Of a DNA stretch of 52,507 bases, positions 41,963 to 50,626 are shown piece by piece. The DNA comes from Coprococcus sp. GTDB lineage: Bacteria; Bacillota; Clostridia; Lachnospirales; Lachnospiraceae. The notes under the pieces were generated by a model. The model did not search any database and was not told where the DNA came from. It saw only the letters and a program-made list of their open reading frames with translations. Made by a program: the position numbers and the translations under genes. Position 1 is the first letter of the stretch. Each line of letters starts with the position of its first letter. The stretch is from the NCBI GenBank assembly GCA_022793995.1, contig JAAWDY010000064.1, forward strand, positions 1 through 52,507, read 5' to 3'.

Positions 41963-43666
41963 CTATTTCTGAGATTTCTTGCGGCTTGCAAAGAACAACG
42001 CTGCTGCTGCGATCATGATGATACATCCGCCGATCGTGAAGATCGTTGTACCGATACCACCGGTTGAAGGAAGGCTTGCAAGCGTCGGGTTGATGAACTC
42101 ATAGCTGTTTGAAGGAGTATCCTCTACATCTCCCGGAAGGTCTGTTCCTACATCTTCACCATCGCTATTTGGAAGCTGAATTCTCTTATAGCTCTCATAC
42201 TTAATTCCCGTCATTGCACCGTTCTCGCCATACTGTCCTGTATATGTCGAAATCTTCTGATCTGTACCTTCGCCTACAATAATCTGGTACTGATTCAACG
42301 TACCGTCTGTATTATAGTCAGCCTTGATCTCTACTCTGACTTCAGTCGTATTAATACTAAATCCTGCTGGAGCCTTTGTCTCAATCATAGTATATACGCC
42401 TGCGTCCAGTCCGTTAAAGTTGATGCGACCGTTCTTATCGGATGTCGCCGTAAATACATGTGGAGCATCTGTTGCTCCCTCAGGTGCGTCTGAACGTGTC
42501 AGTTTGAATTCAGCGCCTTCAAGACGAACTTTTGTAGTAGTTGATCCGCTCTCTGTTGTGAACGTCTTTTCACCTGTCTTCACAATTTCTTCCGTCGTCT
42601 TATTCCATTCTTCCGTAATGCTGCCCGCTGCGCTTGCATCGATTGCGAAAGTGTAATGATATGTCTTGTCGTCATCTGTTGTCGTCGTCGGGTTTCCATC
42701 AGCATCAAAACCATTTGAGTATTCCAATGTCGCTGTGTTGGTGTGTGCGTCAAAGTTTACTTTAGCTTCATCTGTCAGTACTGCTGTGTATGTTACAACG
42801 AACTTCTGGTTTGCTACGTTTGCGAAAGTCTTTATATAAGCAAAATCAAAATCTAAAACAAAATTTGTACCATTGTTAGTAAGTGTATAGTTCTCTGCTG
42901 GAACAACATTAGCGTCTGTTGCATCATTCAAATAAACTTTGATATTGTCAACATCATCAAGTCCAACCAACGCATCAGTAATTTTATATGTTCCATCTGT
43001 ATATTCTTCACTGTAGGACGGAATATCTGTCGTAATCTTGAAGTTTACAGTATCGCCAATAGCAACGTCGTCGCCCTTCGGATTACCTGATTCCGGATCT
43101 ACAATTTCCTTTGTGATCTTCGCTGTATCGGATTTCGCATAACCTTCCTGGCCGTTTAAATACCAGTTCTTTGTTGCGTCTACTGCTTCGTTGCTCATCG
43201 TATTGTCGCTGCCGCCTACTGTGTAATAAGCTCCAAGAAGCATCGGGTTGTAGATTGTTTCACTCTCTGTTCCTGTCACTACTACGATCCAGTAACCTGC
43301 TGTAGCCTGATCCGTAACATATTTTTTTGTTGTTTCATCATAGTTTAACGTTAAACTCTCCAGTCCCAGAGTGTTCGCTTTCGCTGCAAGAGCGCCAACC
43401 TCAGTTGCCGTCGGTTTTAAAACATCTGCAAGGTCTGTCTCAGTGACATTTGCTACTCTTTGAAATCCTACAAATCCACGTCCTTCCGCGTAAGTTGCCT
43501 CTGTAATCTTATATGCCGTTACAGTTGCTCCTTCCTCCACGTTTTCTACAGAAATTGTTGTTTTATCATTTTCTGTCGGCACCTCTGCTGCGGATGCAAC
43601 CATGCACATCCCAAGAACCATTGCTAACGATAAAACTACTGCAAAAAGTTTCTTCATTTTCTTCAT
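41963..43666 (-). CDS. Major pilin (backbone), LPXTG-anchored
   Basis: 567 residues. Signal peptide MKKMKKLFAVVLSLAMVLGM, then an N-terminal beta domain, a pilin isopeptide (D2-type) module near residues 165-350 (AKITKEIVDPESGNPKGDDV, KYTITDALVGL-like strand), and a SpaA/Cna-B domain. The E-box YTMIETKAPAGF lies near residue 450, with VRLEGAEFKLTR before it. Sorting signal LPSTG is followed by helix TIFTIGGCIIMIAAAALFFA and KKSQK. Such subunits are polymerised by class C sortases through a Lys to the LPXTG Thr. No clear YPK pilin motif was found, so the linking Lys is unidentified. Confidence 0.9.
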   Translation of the reverse strand: MKKMKKLFAVVLSLAMVLGMCMVASAAEVPTENDKTTISVENVEEGATVTAYKITEATYAEGRGFVGFQRVANVTETDLADVLKPTATEVGALAAKANTLGLESLTLNYDETTKKYVTDQATAGYWIVVVTGTESETIYNPMLLGAYYTVGGSDNTMSNEAVDATKNWYLNGQEGYAKSDTAKITKEIVDPESGNPKGDDVAIGDTVNFKITTDIPSYSEEYTDGTYKITDALVGLDDVDNIKVYLNDATDANVVPAENYTLTNNGTNFVLDFDFAYIKTFANVANQKFVVTYTAVLTDEAKVNFDAHTNTATLEYSNGFDADGNPTTTTDDDKTYHYTFAIDASAAGSITEEWNKTTEEIVKTGEKTFTTESGSTTTKVRLEGAEFKLTRSDAPEGATDAPHVFTATSDKNGRINFNGLDAGVYTMIETKAPAGFSINTTEVRVEIKADYNTDGTLNQYQIIVGEGTDQKISTYTGQYGENGAMTGIKYESYKRIQLPNSDGEDVGTDLPGDVEDTPSNSYEFINPTLASLPSTGGIGTTIFTIGGCIIMIAAAALFFASRKKSQK

Positions 43667-43791
43667 AATTTTTCTCTCCTTTTCTTTTTCATTTTTTACT
43701 ACTGAGTTACATATGCATAGAGCACTGCTTACTCCGGCGCTTGTTCTGCGCCTGTCTCTACAAGGCGATAAATCCGCCCCTCACACATATC

Positions 43792-46700
43792 TTACCGTCT
43801 CCCTCGCAGCACCTCCTTACGCCTTTTTCTATATACTAATCCTGCTCCGGATAGGATACACAAGCCTCCGACTATTGTATATAGTCTTAAACCTGAACCT
43901 CCGGTTGCCGGGAGTTTATAGACAGTAAATCTGTTAGTGTAGAGAATGTCATGGCACATAGCCTTGGGAATTTGACCGGATACTGCCGCATTGCTGTCAT
44001 CCTCTACTGTATAGGACGACGGATCAATGGTTAAATTACTTCCAGCTTCTGACGTCTGGGTTTTCGCATAACTCTTCCCCGATATATCTGTCGCACAGGC
44101 ATAATAGATCCCTCCGTATTGTGCGCGCCGCGATCCCTCGCCCTTTTCGACAATTTCATATTTTACGTTTGGAGGCAAATTCCTTATAATGACATATTCT
44201 CCATTTTTCAGTGTAAACCCGCTGCCGCTGTGAAGTATAATATCTTTCTCTGCCTCTGTCCCATTTGAATGATATTTCGTATAAGAATAATCGTCCGGTA
44301 AAAGCCTGTCGTCTGCTGTTTTAAGCTGAACATTAAATTCAAAGTCACCGCCTTGGTCATAAGGTTTTGTCTCACCTTCTTCTGTCTTCTGTACAAGCTT
44401 CTTAATCTTCAGTTCACACAGGTTATCTTCTGGCTCTGTTCCGCCGCCTGTTACTTTAGGTAAGGTGAAATGTATCCAACAGCTAGAACCTGATGCTCCT
44501 CGCTCTGTATAGAAGAAGGTCAATGTATAGGTCTTCTCCCCGTCTGGGTTGTTTCTGCCGTCCTTCTGAATGTAGTCCCAAAGATCCACATATTCGCCTA
44601 CAGAAGAATGCACGCCGCCGATATCGCAGACCAACGTCTGATCCAAGAATACCCACATATCGTCATCGCCGAAGAAATAGTAATTTAAAGGTCCCACATA
44701 GTCGTCCGGTAATGTGAATGTAATCTGCTGATACATACCGAAGTAGCTGTTGTGTGCTTCTCCGTCGTCACTAGGAGGTAAAGATCCACTCGTGGCACCA
44801 TTAAACCTCACATCTGAATTATCGCCAAAATTGACATCCTCTCTATCGACTGCATTATCCATCGGCCAAAAATTATTAGTCCAGATATTAGGGTACTTTT
44901 CTTGAGGATGTACAAATACATCCATATTGTTAACTTGCGCTCCGTCAATACCGTTTACCGAAGCCATCGTCAATGTATAGCTGTCGCCTGTACGTCTATA
45001 GGTAAGTTTACTGTTATCATAACTTGTTTTCCCTTTCTTTGCTTCTCCTCCGAAAAGGTTATTGATTCCATTGACCCCATCATTGAATACGACATTTTTC
45101 ATATCCGACGATATGTCTTTAACCAGCTTGAAAGTACATCCCATATAACTATCTGCCGCGTCCGTAATTATAGGATTTGCAGTTCTATTTTTATTTCCAG
45201 CATTCAGATAATTCCATTTGTTCAAGTTCGGAGCCAGATCACCTTTCCATTTTAATTCACCAAAAGCTGTACCTGCATTCCTATTACCAAAAGCATACTT
45301 TACACCATCGCCCGTATAATTGTCTGAACTGTTTATACCGCCTTCCCTTGTATGCATTGTCTTTGTAGCGCCGTTCGTCTCTACGTTACTACTGATATCA
45401 TAATCATAGAAACTCGCTGTAAACGTGGGATGTGGATTTTCCTCTGTCCCCGCCGTCTCCGTCGGATCATATACCAGACGTATGACCGTTTCAGAGTTCA
45501 GTACATTGTTAATCAGCACATATCTCAATTCTTCACAGACATCTTTATGGCTGTTTATATATTCTGTTTTCTGCTGATCTGTCAGGACAGTGTCGGGATA
45601 TGCACTAGCAAGCGTAAAGCTTTCGTTTGGCGCCCATTCCGAATTCGACGGTCGGTTTGTAAAATGTAGATTCTCGTTATAATAGTACCGATTCCAATCC
45701 GTCTCCACAGTACTATCCTTGTTGCTTCCTGGTTTTAATGTCCAAACCTCTTTCAATTTATACCCTTTATTATCCTGCAGCGCGTCGAAATAGAATAAAC
45801 TTGGAGCTTCATAGTACGTAAGGTTCTCTCGAGATCTATATACTTCCTGCAGTTCTGTCTCCGTAAGAATTTTGCCATCGTTGCCGATTTTGATTTTCTT
45901 CGTGTTCGGCGTCGTTCCATTCCTGGGCAAATTTCCTCCTGCTCCATCTCCATTATTAGATGTGTTAATAATATCAAGCAAGTCGGAACCCGTCGCCCCG
46001 GAATCAAACTCCACAACCTCTTTCAGGTACGCATAATACTGTACGCTGAATACCGCGTTCGGCGTCCCAGACCCTCGCACTGCAAGTGTATCTCCATCCA
46101 GTTCAATCTCTGTTTCATCTCTTGAAACATCATTTTCATCCCCCGTGGAGCCTTCATCCATCTCTTCCCCAGAGTTTCCTCCCGCACTCTCATCCTCATC
46201 TTCCAGAATGAAATCATCCGCCGTTTCAATTTGCGCATCTGTTGTCATTCTGTACACTGTGAATTTCACTTGACTCTGCGGTGCGTCTGCGGCGGCATTC
46301 GCTGTCGCCGCTCCATCTCCCGACGTGTCTTTCGTGTTCAGCATACTGCTTACACTCTTAGCCGCCATCTGACTTGCCTGTGTGACATCTGGAAGTGTCA
46401 ATGATGGAACATCGAGCGTCTCTTTGCTTTCATCATCCGTTGACTCATCGATATTTTCATCCCCGCTTAATGTCTGTACTCCCGCACATGTCAGATATTC
46501 TTCCGCCGTCTTAATCGGTTTGATTCTTGCAGTCACTTTGCAGTTCGTCAGATCGAGCTCCACGCCTTCATAGTACAGTTTATATTCCATAACATGAAGC
46601 AAAAGTTCCTTACTTTCCGGATCATTCGCCGCCGCAAACTCAGAGAATTTCTGATACTTCTCCGAATCCTTCGCCAGTTTTTCTACCACAAACTGAAAAC

Positions 46701-48762
46701 CATTCTGTTCGATGACGGTTTTATCCGGGGTATCACTTTCATTTCCTTCACCAGATGCATTTTCATCCGACTCATTGGATGTATCGCTTCCTGCTTCGCC
46801 GGATTCATTGTCGCCAGTTTCATCTGAGCTAGGTTCATCTATCTCGCCCGTCTCTTCAAATACGTCTCCTCCTGCCGTATCGTCTTCACCCTCCGCTGAG
46901 GCTGATCCGTTGGACTCTTCGTCCGCCTGGTTTTCTTCACCCTCTGGACTATTCGTTGTGTCTCCATCGGCGGTTCCATTTGATTCTTCTGTAGGGTTCT
47001 CTTCTGCTTCATTTCCCGCATCAGCGGTATTACCTTCATTTCCTGTCGTATCCACTGCATCGTCCGCTTTCTTTGCGGTAAGCGCCGCTTCTCCTTCTAT
47101 ATGAAAGATGATACGAAACGCTTCATTTTCATAGTGAAAGTCTTCTGCTACGGAAACCGTCTCGTTTGGGGCTTCATTTGGTTCTTCGTCCGGCGTTTCA
47201 CCCGGTTCGTCTGCATCCGGCGCTTCTCCTTCCACAATTCCAACTTCAGAGAAACTATCCATCTGGAATGTAGTGGTATTGTCCGTTGCGTCAGAGCCGC
47301 CAAACAGTTCCGTCCCTTCGTTTGCGAAATGGATGACCGTGATCGGGCCGCCTTCCTTCAGGCCGTTCTCGTCGAGAAACTGTACTGTAATCTTTACTGC
47401 GCTCTTCGGTTCGATTTCCTCGCCGTCCACATAGAATCCGATGTTAAGGAGCGCACGCATGGCTGCGTTCTCGTCTTCCATCATTTCCTGGAGCTGCGAC
47501 TCGCGCTCTGCAAAGTGTTCTTCATCCGTATCCGGTGTGATCTGCTCTACCACCAGCTCCGCCTCTTCCGGAATCTCGGCGTCTTCGCCGTATGCTGCGG
47601 TTACTACGAAGTTTTCGCCTTCATAGGTCTTCTCGATCATCGGAATTTCGGTTTTCTCGTCCGCTTCGCCTTCTGTCCCTTCCGTCTCTTCGGCCGGGGT
47701 TTCCGTTTCCGCTCCGACGCCCTTATAAGCCGCTTCCATTTCCGTTATCTTGATATAAGCGAAGATATGGTTCTCGCTGTCGTCCAGTTTATATTCATTT
47801 TCTTTTACTTCGTTATCGCTGTTGCCTTCAATGACCTTGATCTCGTTCTTCTCTTCATCGTATGAGGAAACAATTCCCATCTGGAACGCTGTCTCTTCCT
47901 CTTCCTTATCGAAGAAGATCAGGTCGCCTTCTGCTGGCGTATATCCTTCCGGGGCGATCAGGTAAGCCGTGTTGTTCTCAGCTTCCGCCTTGGTGAACTC
48001 TTCATACCATTTCAGGGTATCTACCTCTTTCGGGAACATCTCGGATTCTTCGATTCCCGCATAGTGCAGACAGAAGTTCACGAACGCTGCATCCCAGTCT
48101 GTATATGCACTTTCTGCAAACTGTCCGTAGCGGGTATAACCTTTGTGGCTTTCATCTTCTGCAACGATGTAATTCTTCTCGCTCTCCATATATCCGAGCT
48201 GCATCCGGGCCGCTTCCGCAAGATCCTGTCCCCAGGCTTCCTTCCACTCCACATCCTTGTACTGTTCATCCCATATTGATGCGTCTTCAAGATCCGCATC
48301 CGTGTCAATGTAGCACAGTTCAGAATGGATATGTTCTTCTTTCCCGCATGCTGCAAAGGACTCGTAACAAGCGTCTGTGTGCTGATGTCCTTCGCTCTCT
48401 TCCTGCCCGCAGGTCAGTGTGGATTCTTCTGTGTAGCACTCTTCGCCGTGCGTATGCTCCTCGCCTTCCTCCTGCTCGCAGATCAGTACGGATTCTGTCG
48501 TATAACATGCTTCCGTATGCTGATGTCCTTCGCTCTCTTCCTGTTCGCAGATCAGGATCTCTTCGTAGCACTCTTCACTGTGCGTGTGCTCTTCGATTCC
48601 GCATTTCGCCTCGCCCGTCATGGCAATTCCAGACCTAGCCAAGGCCCAGATGACGCTGCCCACAACGAGGACTGCGAAAATCGCTGCGATCCTATAATTT
48701 CGTCTGCGTTTTTTCTGTTTACTCCCAAGCTCATTCAAATACTCTCTCAAAAGTTCCTGCAT
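43792..48762 (-). CDS. Giant LPXTG adhesin, probable pilus tip: His/Cys repeats, CHAP-like and fibro-slime domains
   Basis: 1656 residues. A basic N-terminus with one helix (AAIFAVLVVGSVIWALA) is followed by five imperfect repeats of the form C-x(4-8)-H-x-H-x3-C-Y (residues about 53-150). A CHAP/NlpC-like segment comes next (DWDAAFVNFCLHYAGI, then PEGYTPAEGDLIFFDKE). A very acidic Asp/Glu/Ser/Asn-rich stalk lies at about 540-690. The C-terminal third has a PA14-like fibro-slime domain (YYFFGDDDMWVFLDQTLVCD, then IGGVHSSVGEYVDLWDY), a Cna-B-like domain, and LPATG plus helix and basic tail. First structural gene of the operon; the tip role is inferred from size and order. Confidence 0.85.
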   Translation of the reverse strand: MQELLREYLNELGSKQKKRRRNYRIAAIFAVLVVGSVIWALARSGIAMTGEAKCGIEEHTHSEECYEEILICEQEESEGHQHTEACYTTESVLICEQEEGEEHTHGEECYTEESTLTCGQEESEGHQHTDACYESFAACGKEEHIHSELCYIDTDADLEDASIWDEQYKDVEWKEAWGQDLAEAARMQLGYMESEKNYIVAEDESHKGYTRYGQFAESAYTDWDAAFVNFCLHYAGIEESEMFPKEVDTLKWYEEFTKAEAENNTAYLIAPEGYTPAEGDLIFFDKEEEETAFQMGIVSSYDEEKNEIKVIEGNSDNEVKENEYKLDDSENHIFAYIKITEMEAAYKGVGAETETPAEETEGTEGEADEKTEIPMIEKTYEGENFVVTAAYGEDAEIPEEAELVVEQITPDTDEEHFAERESQLQEMMEDENAAMRALLNIGFYVDGEEIEPKSAVKITVQFLDENGLKEGGPITVIHFANEGTELFGGSDATDNTTTFQMDSFSEVGIVEGEAPDADEPGETPDEEPNEAPNETVSVAEDFHYENEAFRIIFHIEGEAALTAKKADDAVDTTGNEGNTADAGNEAEENPTEESNGTADGDTTNSPEGEENQADEESNGSASAEGEDDTAGGDVFEETGEIDEPSSDETGDNESGEAGSDTSNESDENASGEGNESDTPDKTVIEQNGFQFVVEKLAKDSEKYQKFSEFAAANDPESKELLLHVMEYKLYYEGVELDLTNCKVTARIKPIKTAEEYLTCAGVQTLSGDENIDESTDDESKETLDVPSLTLPDVTQASQMAAKSVSSMLNTKDTSGDGAATANAAADAPQSQVKFTVYRMTTDAQIETADDFILEDEDESAGGNSGEEMDEGSTGDENDVSRDETEIELDGDTLAVRGSGTPNAVFSVQYYAYLKEVVEFDSGATGSDLLDIINTSNNGDGAGGNLPRNGTTPNTKKIKIGNDGKILTETELQEVYRSRENLTYYEAPSLFYFDALQDNKGYKLKEVWTLKPGSNKDSTVETDWNRYYYNENLHFTNRPSNSEWAPNESFTLASAYPDTVLTDQQKTEYINSHKDVCEELRYVLINNVLNSETVIRLVYDPTETAGTEENPHPTFTASFYDYDISSNVETNGATKTMHTREGGINSSDNYTGDGVKYAFGNRNAGTAFGELKWKGDLAPNLNKWNYLNAGNKNRTANPIITDAADSYMGCTFKLVKDISSDMKNVVFNDGVNGINNLFGGEAKKGKTSYDNSKLTYRRTGDSYTLTMASVNGIDGAQVNNMDVFVHPQEKYPNIWTNNFWPMDNAVDREDVNFGDNSDVRFNGATSGSLPPSDDGEAHNSYFGMYQQITFTLPDDYVGPLNYYFFGDDDMWVFLDQTLVCDIGGVHSSVGEYVDLWDYIQKDGRNNPDGEKTYTLTFFYTERGASGSSCWIHFTLPKVTGGGTEPEDNLCELKIKKLVQKTEEGETKPYDQGGDFEFNVQLKTADDRLLPDDYSYTKYHSNGTEAEKDIILHSGSGFTLKNGEYVIIRNLPPNVKYEIVEKGEGSRRAQYGGIYYACATDISGKSYAKTQTSEAGSNLTIDPSSYTVEDDSNAAVSGQIPKAMCHDILYTNRFTVYKLPATGGSGLRLYTIVGGLCILSGAGLVYRKRRKEVLRGRR

Positions 48763-48774
48763 CTTCTCACCTTC

Positions 48775-49380
48775 CTAGTGCATAATTCCCATGCGGTTCA
48801 GAGGCCATGCCCTGAATACCACTTTGCCTACGATTTGTTCACTCTGTACACATCCGATCGAAGCGATGCGGCTGTCTACGGATATCGCTCTGTTGTCTCC
48901 CAGTACGAAGTACATTCCTTTGGGTACCCGGTAGGGAAACTCCAGCTCGCATTTTCCAAGATTCTTTTCCGTTAGGTACGGTTCGTCGATCAATTTTCCG
49001 TTTACTGATACGTTTCCGTCCTGATCGATATCTATATAATCTTCCGGACCTCCTACAACGCGTTTCAGGAGTACCCGTCCTCCATAATAGAATCCCGCGA
49101 CGTCCCCCTTCTCTACCTCTTTTGTCTGCTGAAGGATCACGATCTCTCCATCCCCCAGGGTCGGGTTCATGCTATTGCCGTTCACCTGAATCAGCATGAA
49201 GAGGCGGGTCGCCAACAGTACCACGATCGCGGCTACCACCGCCAGGACTCCCGCAATGTTCAGAAGCGTCTTACGGAAGCTGTGTCTGTATTCCTCCCTC
49301 GCAAGTTCCATCCGCAGAAGTTCTATGGATGGAATCTGAGGTACTTCTTTCTCTTTATCCTTTTCTTTCTCGCTATCCAT
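48775..49380 (-). CDS. lepB: Signal peptidase I
   Basis: About 201 residues from the ATG at 49380 (MDSEKEKDKEKEVPQIPSIE), which overlaps the end of the preceding gene. Membrane helix near residues 37-60, then catalytic Ser in QVNGNSMNPTLGDGEIVILQ, catalytic Lys in VLLKRVVGGPEDYIDI, and box E YFVLGDNRAISVDSR (usual GDNRxxSxDSR). It is a Ser/Lys-type bacterial enzyme, unlike the SipW-type one at the operon's other end. Dedicated signal peptidases are common in pilus loci and can assist pilin maturation. Confidence 0.93.
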   Translation of the reverse strand: MDSEKEKDKEKEVPQIPSIELLRMELAREEYRHSFRKTLLNIAGVLAVVAAIVVLLATRLFMLIQVNGNSMNPTLGDGEIVILQQTKEVEKGDVAGFYYGGRVLLKRVVGGPEDYIDIDQDGNVSVNGKLIDEPYLTEKNLGKCELEFPYRVPKGMYFVLGDNRAISVDSRIASIGCVQSEQIVGKVVFRAWPLNRMGIMH

Positions 49381-49969
49381 GAATCTCACCCGATGCCGCC
49401 AGCGGTGTGTGCTCCGCATCCACATCTATTTCCCGTCCCGGAAACACATTCCTGTCCGTTCCGGTTCTTGTACGGGAAGCGTTCATAGCAACGAACTGTC
49501 TCTGTCTTGCGGATGCGGGCTTTCTTTTGATGCCAGCCCTCCATCCGGTCTCAGAAGGGGCCTTGTTGTCCTCAAGTCTTGCCTGCGCATGTCTTGTAGG
49601 AAGCGCTTCGGCAACCCTTTGGACATTCATCAAATACTGTTCCGCTGCCCGCTGTGCCGCCTCGAATATCCCGTTGAGCCTGAGCGCCGCCTCGGCGATG
49701 GAGCCTGCTTCTTCCAGTTCGATCAACCTTGAAGCCTTCATCTCCTCAATCGTCCGTTTTAGCTCCGCTATCATGGCGTCCTTCTGGTTGAGCCGCTCGT
49801 CTTTTACGTCAAGCTTGTGCTTTAACCGTTCATATCCTTCCTGCAGCGCGTCATATTCTGCTTTTATTTCATCCGCTTCTTTCTGTAACCGCTCCGCCTC
49901 CTGGCATTCCACGATCAGCATCTCAAGAAGCTCCCTGCGTTTTAATTTGCGTAATTCTTTGTCAGCCAT
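49373..49969 (-). CDS. Coiled-coil cytosolic protein of the pilus operon
   Basis: 198 residues. MADKELRKLKRRELLEMLIV starts a continuous helix of about 85 residues with heptads (LQKEADEIKAEYDALQEGYE, LKRTIEEMKASR). A helical region with EAALRLNGIFEAAQRAAEQY follows, then a basic, probably disordered tail. No signal peptide. Similar small coiled-coil genes sit at the head of sortase pilus loci in Lachnospiraceae in my recollection, with unknown role. It may scaffold or regulate assembly at the inner membrane. It follows the first gene of the operon by 12 bases. Confidence 0.7.
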   Translation of the reverse strand: MADKELRKLKRRELLEMLIVECQEAERLQKEADEIKAEYDALQEGYERLKHKLDVKDERLNQKDAMIAELKRTIEEMKASRLIELEEAGSIAEAALRLNGIFEAAQRAAEQYLMNVQRVAEALPTRHAQARLEDNKAPSETGWRAGIKRKPASARQRQFVAMNASRTRTGTDRNVFPGREIDVDAEHTPLAASGEIHG

Positions 49970-49981
49970 GATATCCCTTCT

Positions 49982-50458
49982 TTACTCTTCCTGTTCTGGC
50001 GAGGCCGCCTGTTCCAGCTTATCAAGCGTACCGTCTATGATCTTAATCAGTTCCAATGCCGACCGAAAGCAAACGCTTTGGTCTTCTTCCAGATATGTGA
50101 CTCTCCCTTGCCAACTGCTGTGTTGTCTGTGCTGGACCCGAATGACAAAGGTTCCCATATCGCCGTGTCGGTTCAATAATTCTTCATCTTTCAAAACTCT
50201 TGCCATCCCTTTCTTTTTCTGGTAACTGTGTGTCTTCCCATATATGTCTCTCTCATCCGTCCCCATATGCGGGAATCCCAGCGCATTGAACAGCTCTTCC
50301 GCCTTCCTGATTACGTCTTCATATCCTTTGAAGGGAATACCCTGTCTGCTATACCCATGGTACAGAGAACCTTCTATCGTCCCTTGGTCGTTCCTGTCGA
50401 TGCATAGGACTATACCGTTCGGCGTCCCGATATAACGCCCGCTTTCTGCCATCAACAT
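49982..50458 (-). CDS. Uncharacterised cytosolic protein, first gene of the pilus operon
   Basis: 158 residues. It begins MLMAESGRYIGTPNGIVLCI; a second ATG two codons later is an equally possible start, both behind AAAGG. It contains a short beta-rich part (RNDQGTIEGSLYHGYSRQGI), a helix (YEDVIRKAEELFNALGFP), and TFVIRVQHRQHSSWQGRVTY, then a C-terminal helix. No recognised family, membrane segment or catalytic motif. The HSSWQG-x-V sequence is like that of small proteins tied to surface loci, but this is not firm. Promoter-proximal placement after the SARP-type repeats suggests a regulatory or housekeeping role for the locus. Confidence 0.6.
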   Translation of the reverse strand: MLMAESGRYIGTPNGIVLCIDRNDQGTIEGSLYHGYSRQGIPFKGYEDVIRKAEELFNALGFPHMGTDERDIYGKTHSYQKKKGMARVLKDEELLNRHGDMGTFVIRVQHRQHSSWQGRVTYLEEDQSVCFRSALELIKIIDGTLDKLEQAASPEQEE

Positions 50459-50510
50459 CCCAACCTTTCTGCGCTTCTTTGCACCTTGTGACCTTATACT
50501 AACAGCCCGC

Positions 50511-50581
50511 TACTATCCCTTGCGCTATCCCTTTTCAAAAAAACAAAACTTTTTCCAGAAATTGCCTATTAATTACCTATT
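50511..50581 (-). promoter_or_regulatory. Two sets of tandem repeats upstream of the pilus operon (candidate SARP operator)
   Basis: AATTGCCTATT (50560-50570) is followed immediately by AATTACCTATT (50571-50581), an 11-bp tandem repeat. CTATCCCTT occurs at 50513 and 50525, a 12-bp repeat. On the minus strand the second pair lies just upstream of a TAGTAT/GTATAA -10-like sequence without a good -35. SARP regulators bind such helix-phased direct repeats near -35. The adjacent gene encodes a SARP-type protein. The rest of 50459-50626 holds only a weak GC hairpin near 50600. Confidence 0.55.
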
Positions 50582-50626
50582 TATTTTATTTTCACCACCG
50601 CCAGGCGGTTGCGTTCACACGCGGGG

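Noticed and set aside
47101-47865. Long open frame on the plus strand inside the tip adhesin gene
   Set aside because: It is antisense to the acidic stalk and CHAP-like region. The repetitive codons of the real gene keep the opposite strand open, and the product has no domain.
48310-48620. Regular repeats that might suggest a CRISPR array
   Set aside because: The repeats are in frame within the adhesin gene and encode His/Cys units; there are no unique spacers of constant length.
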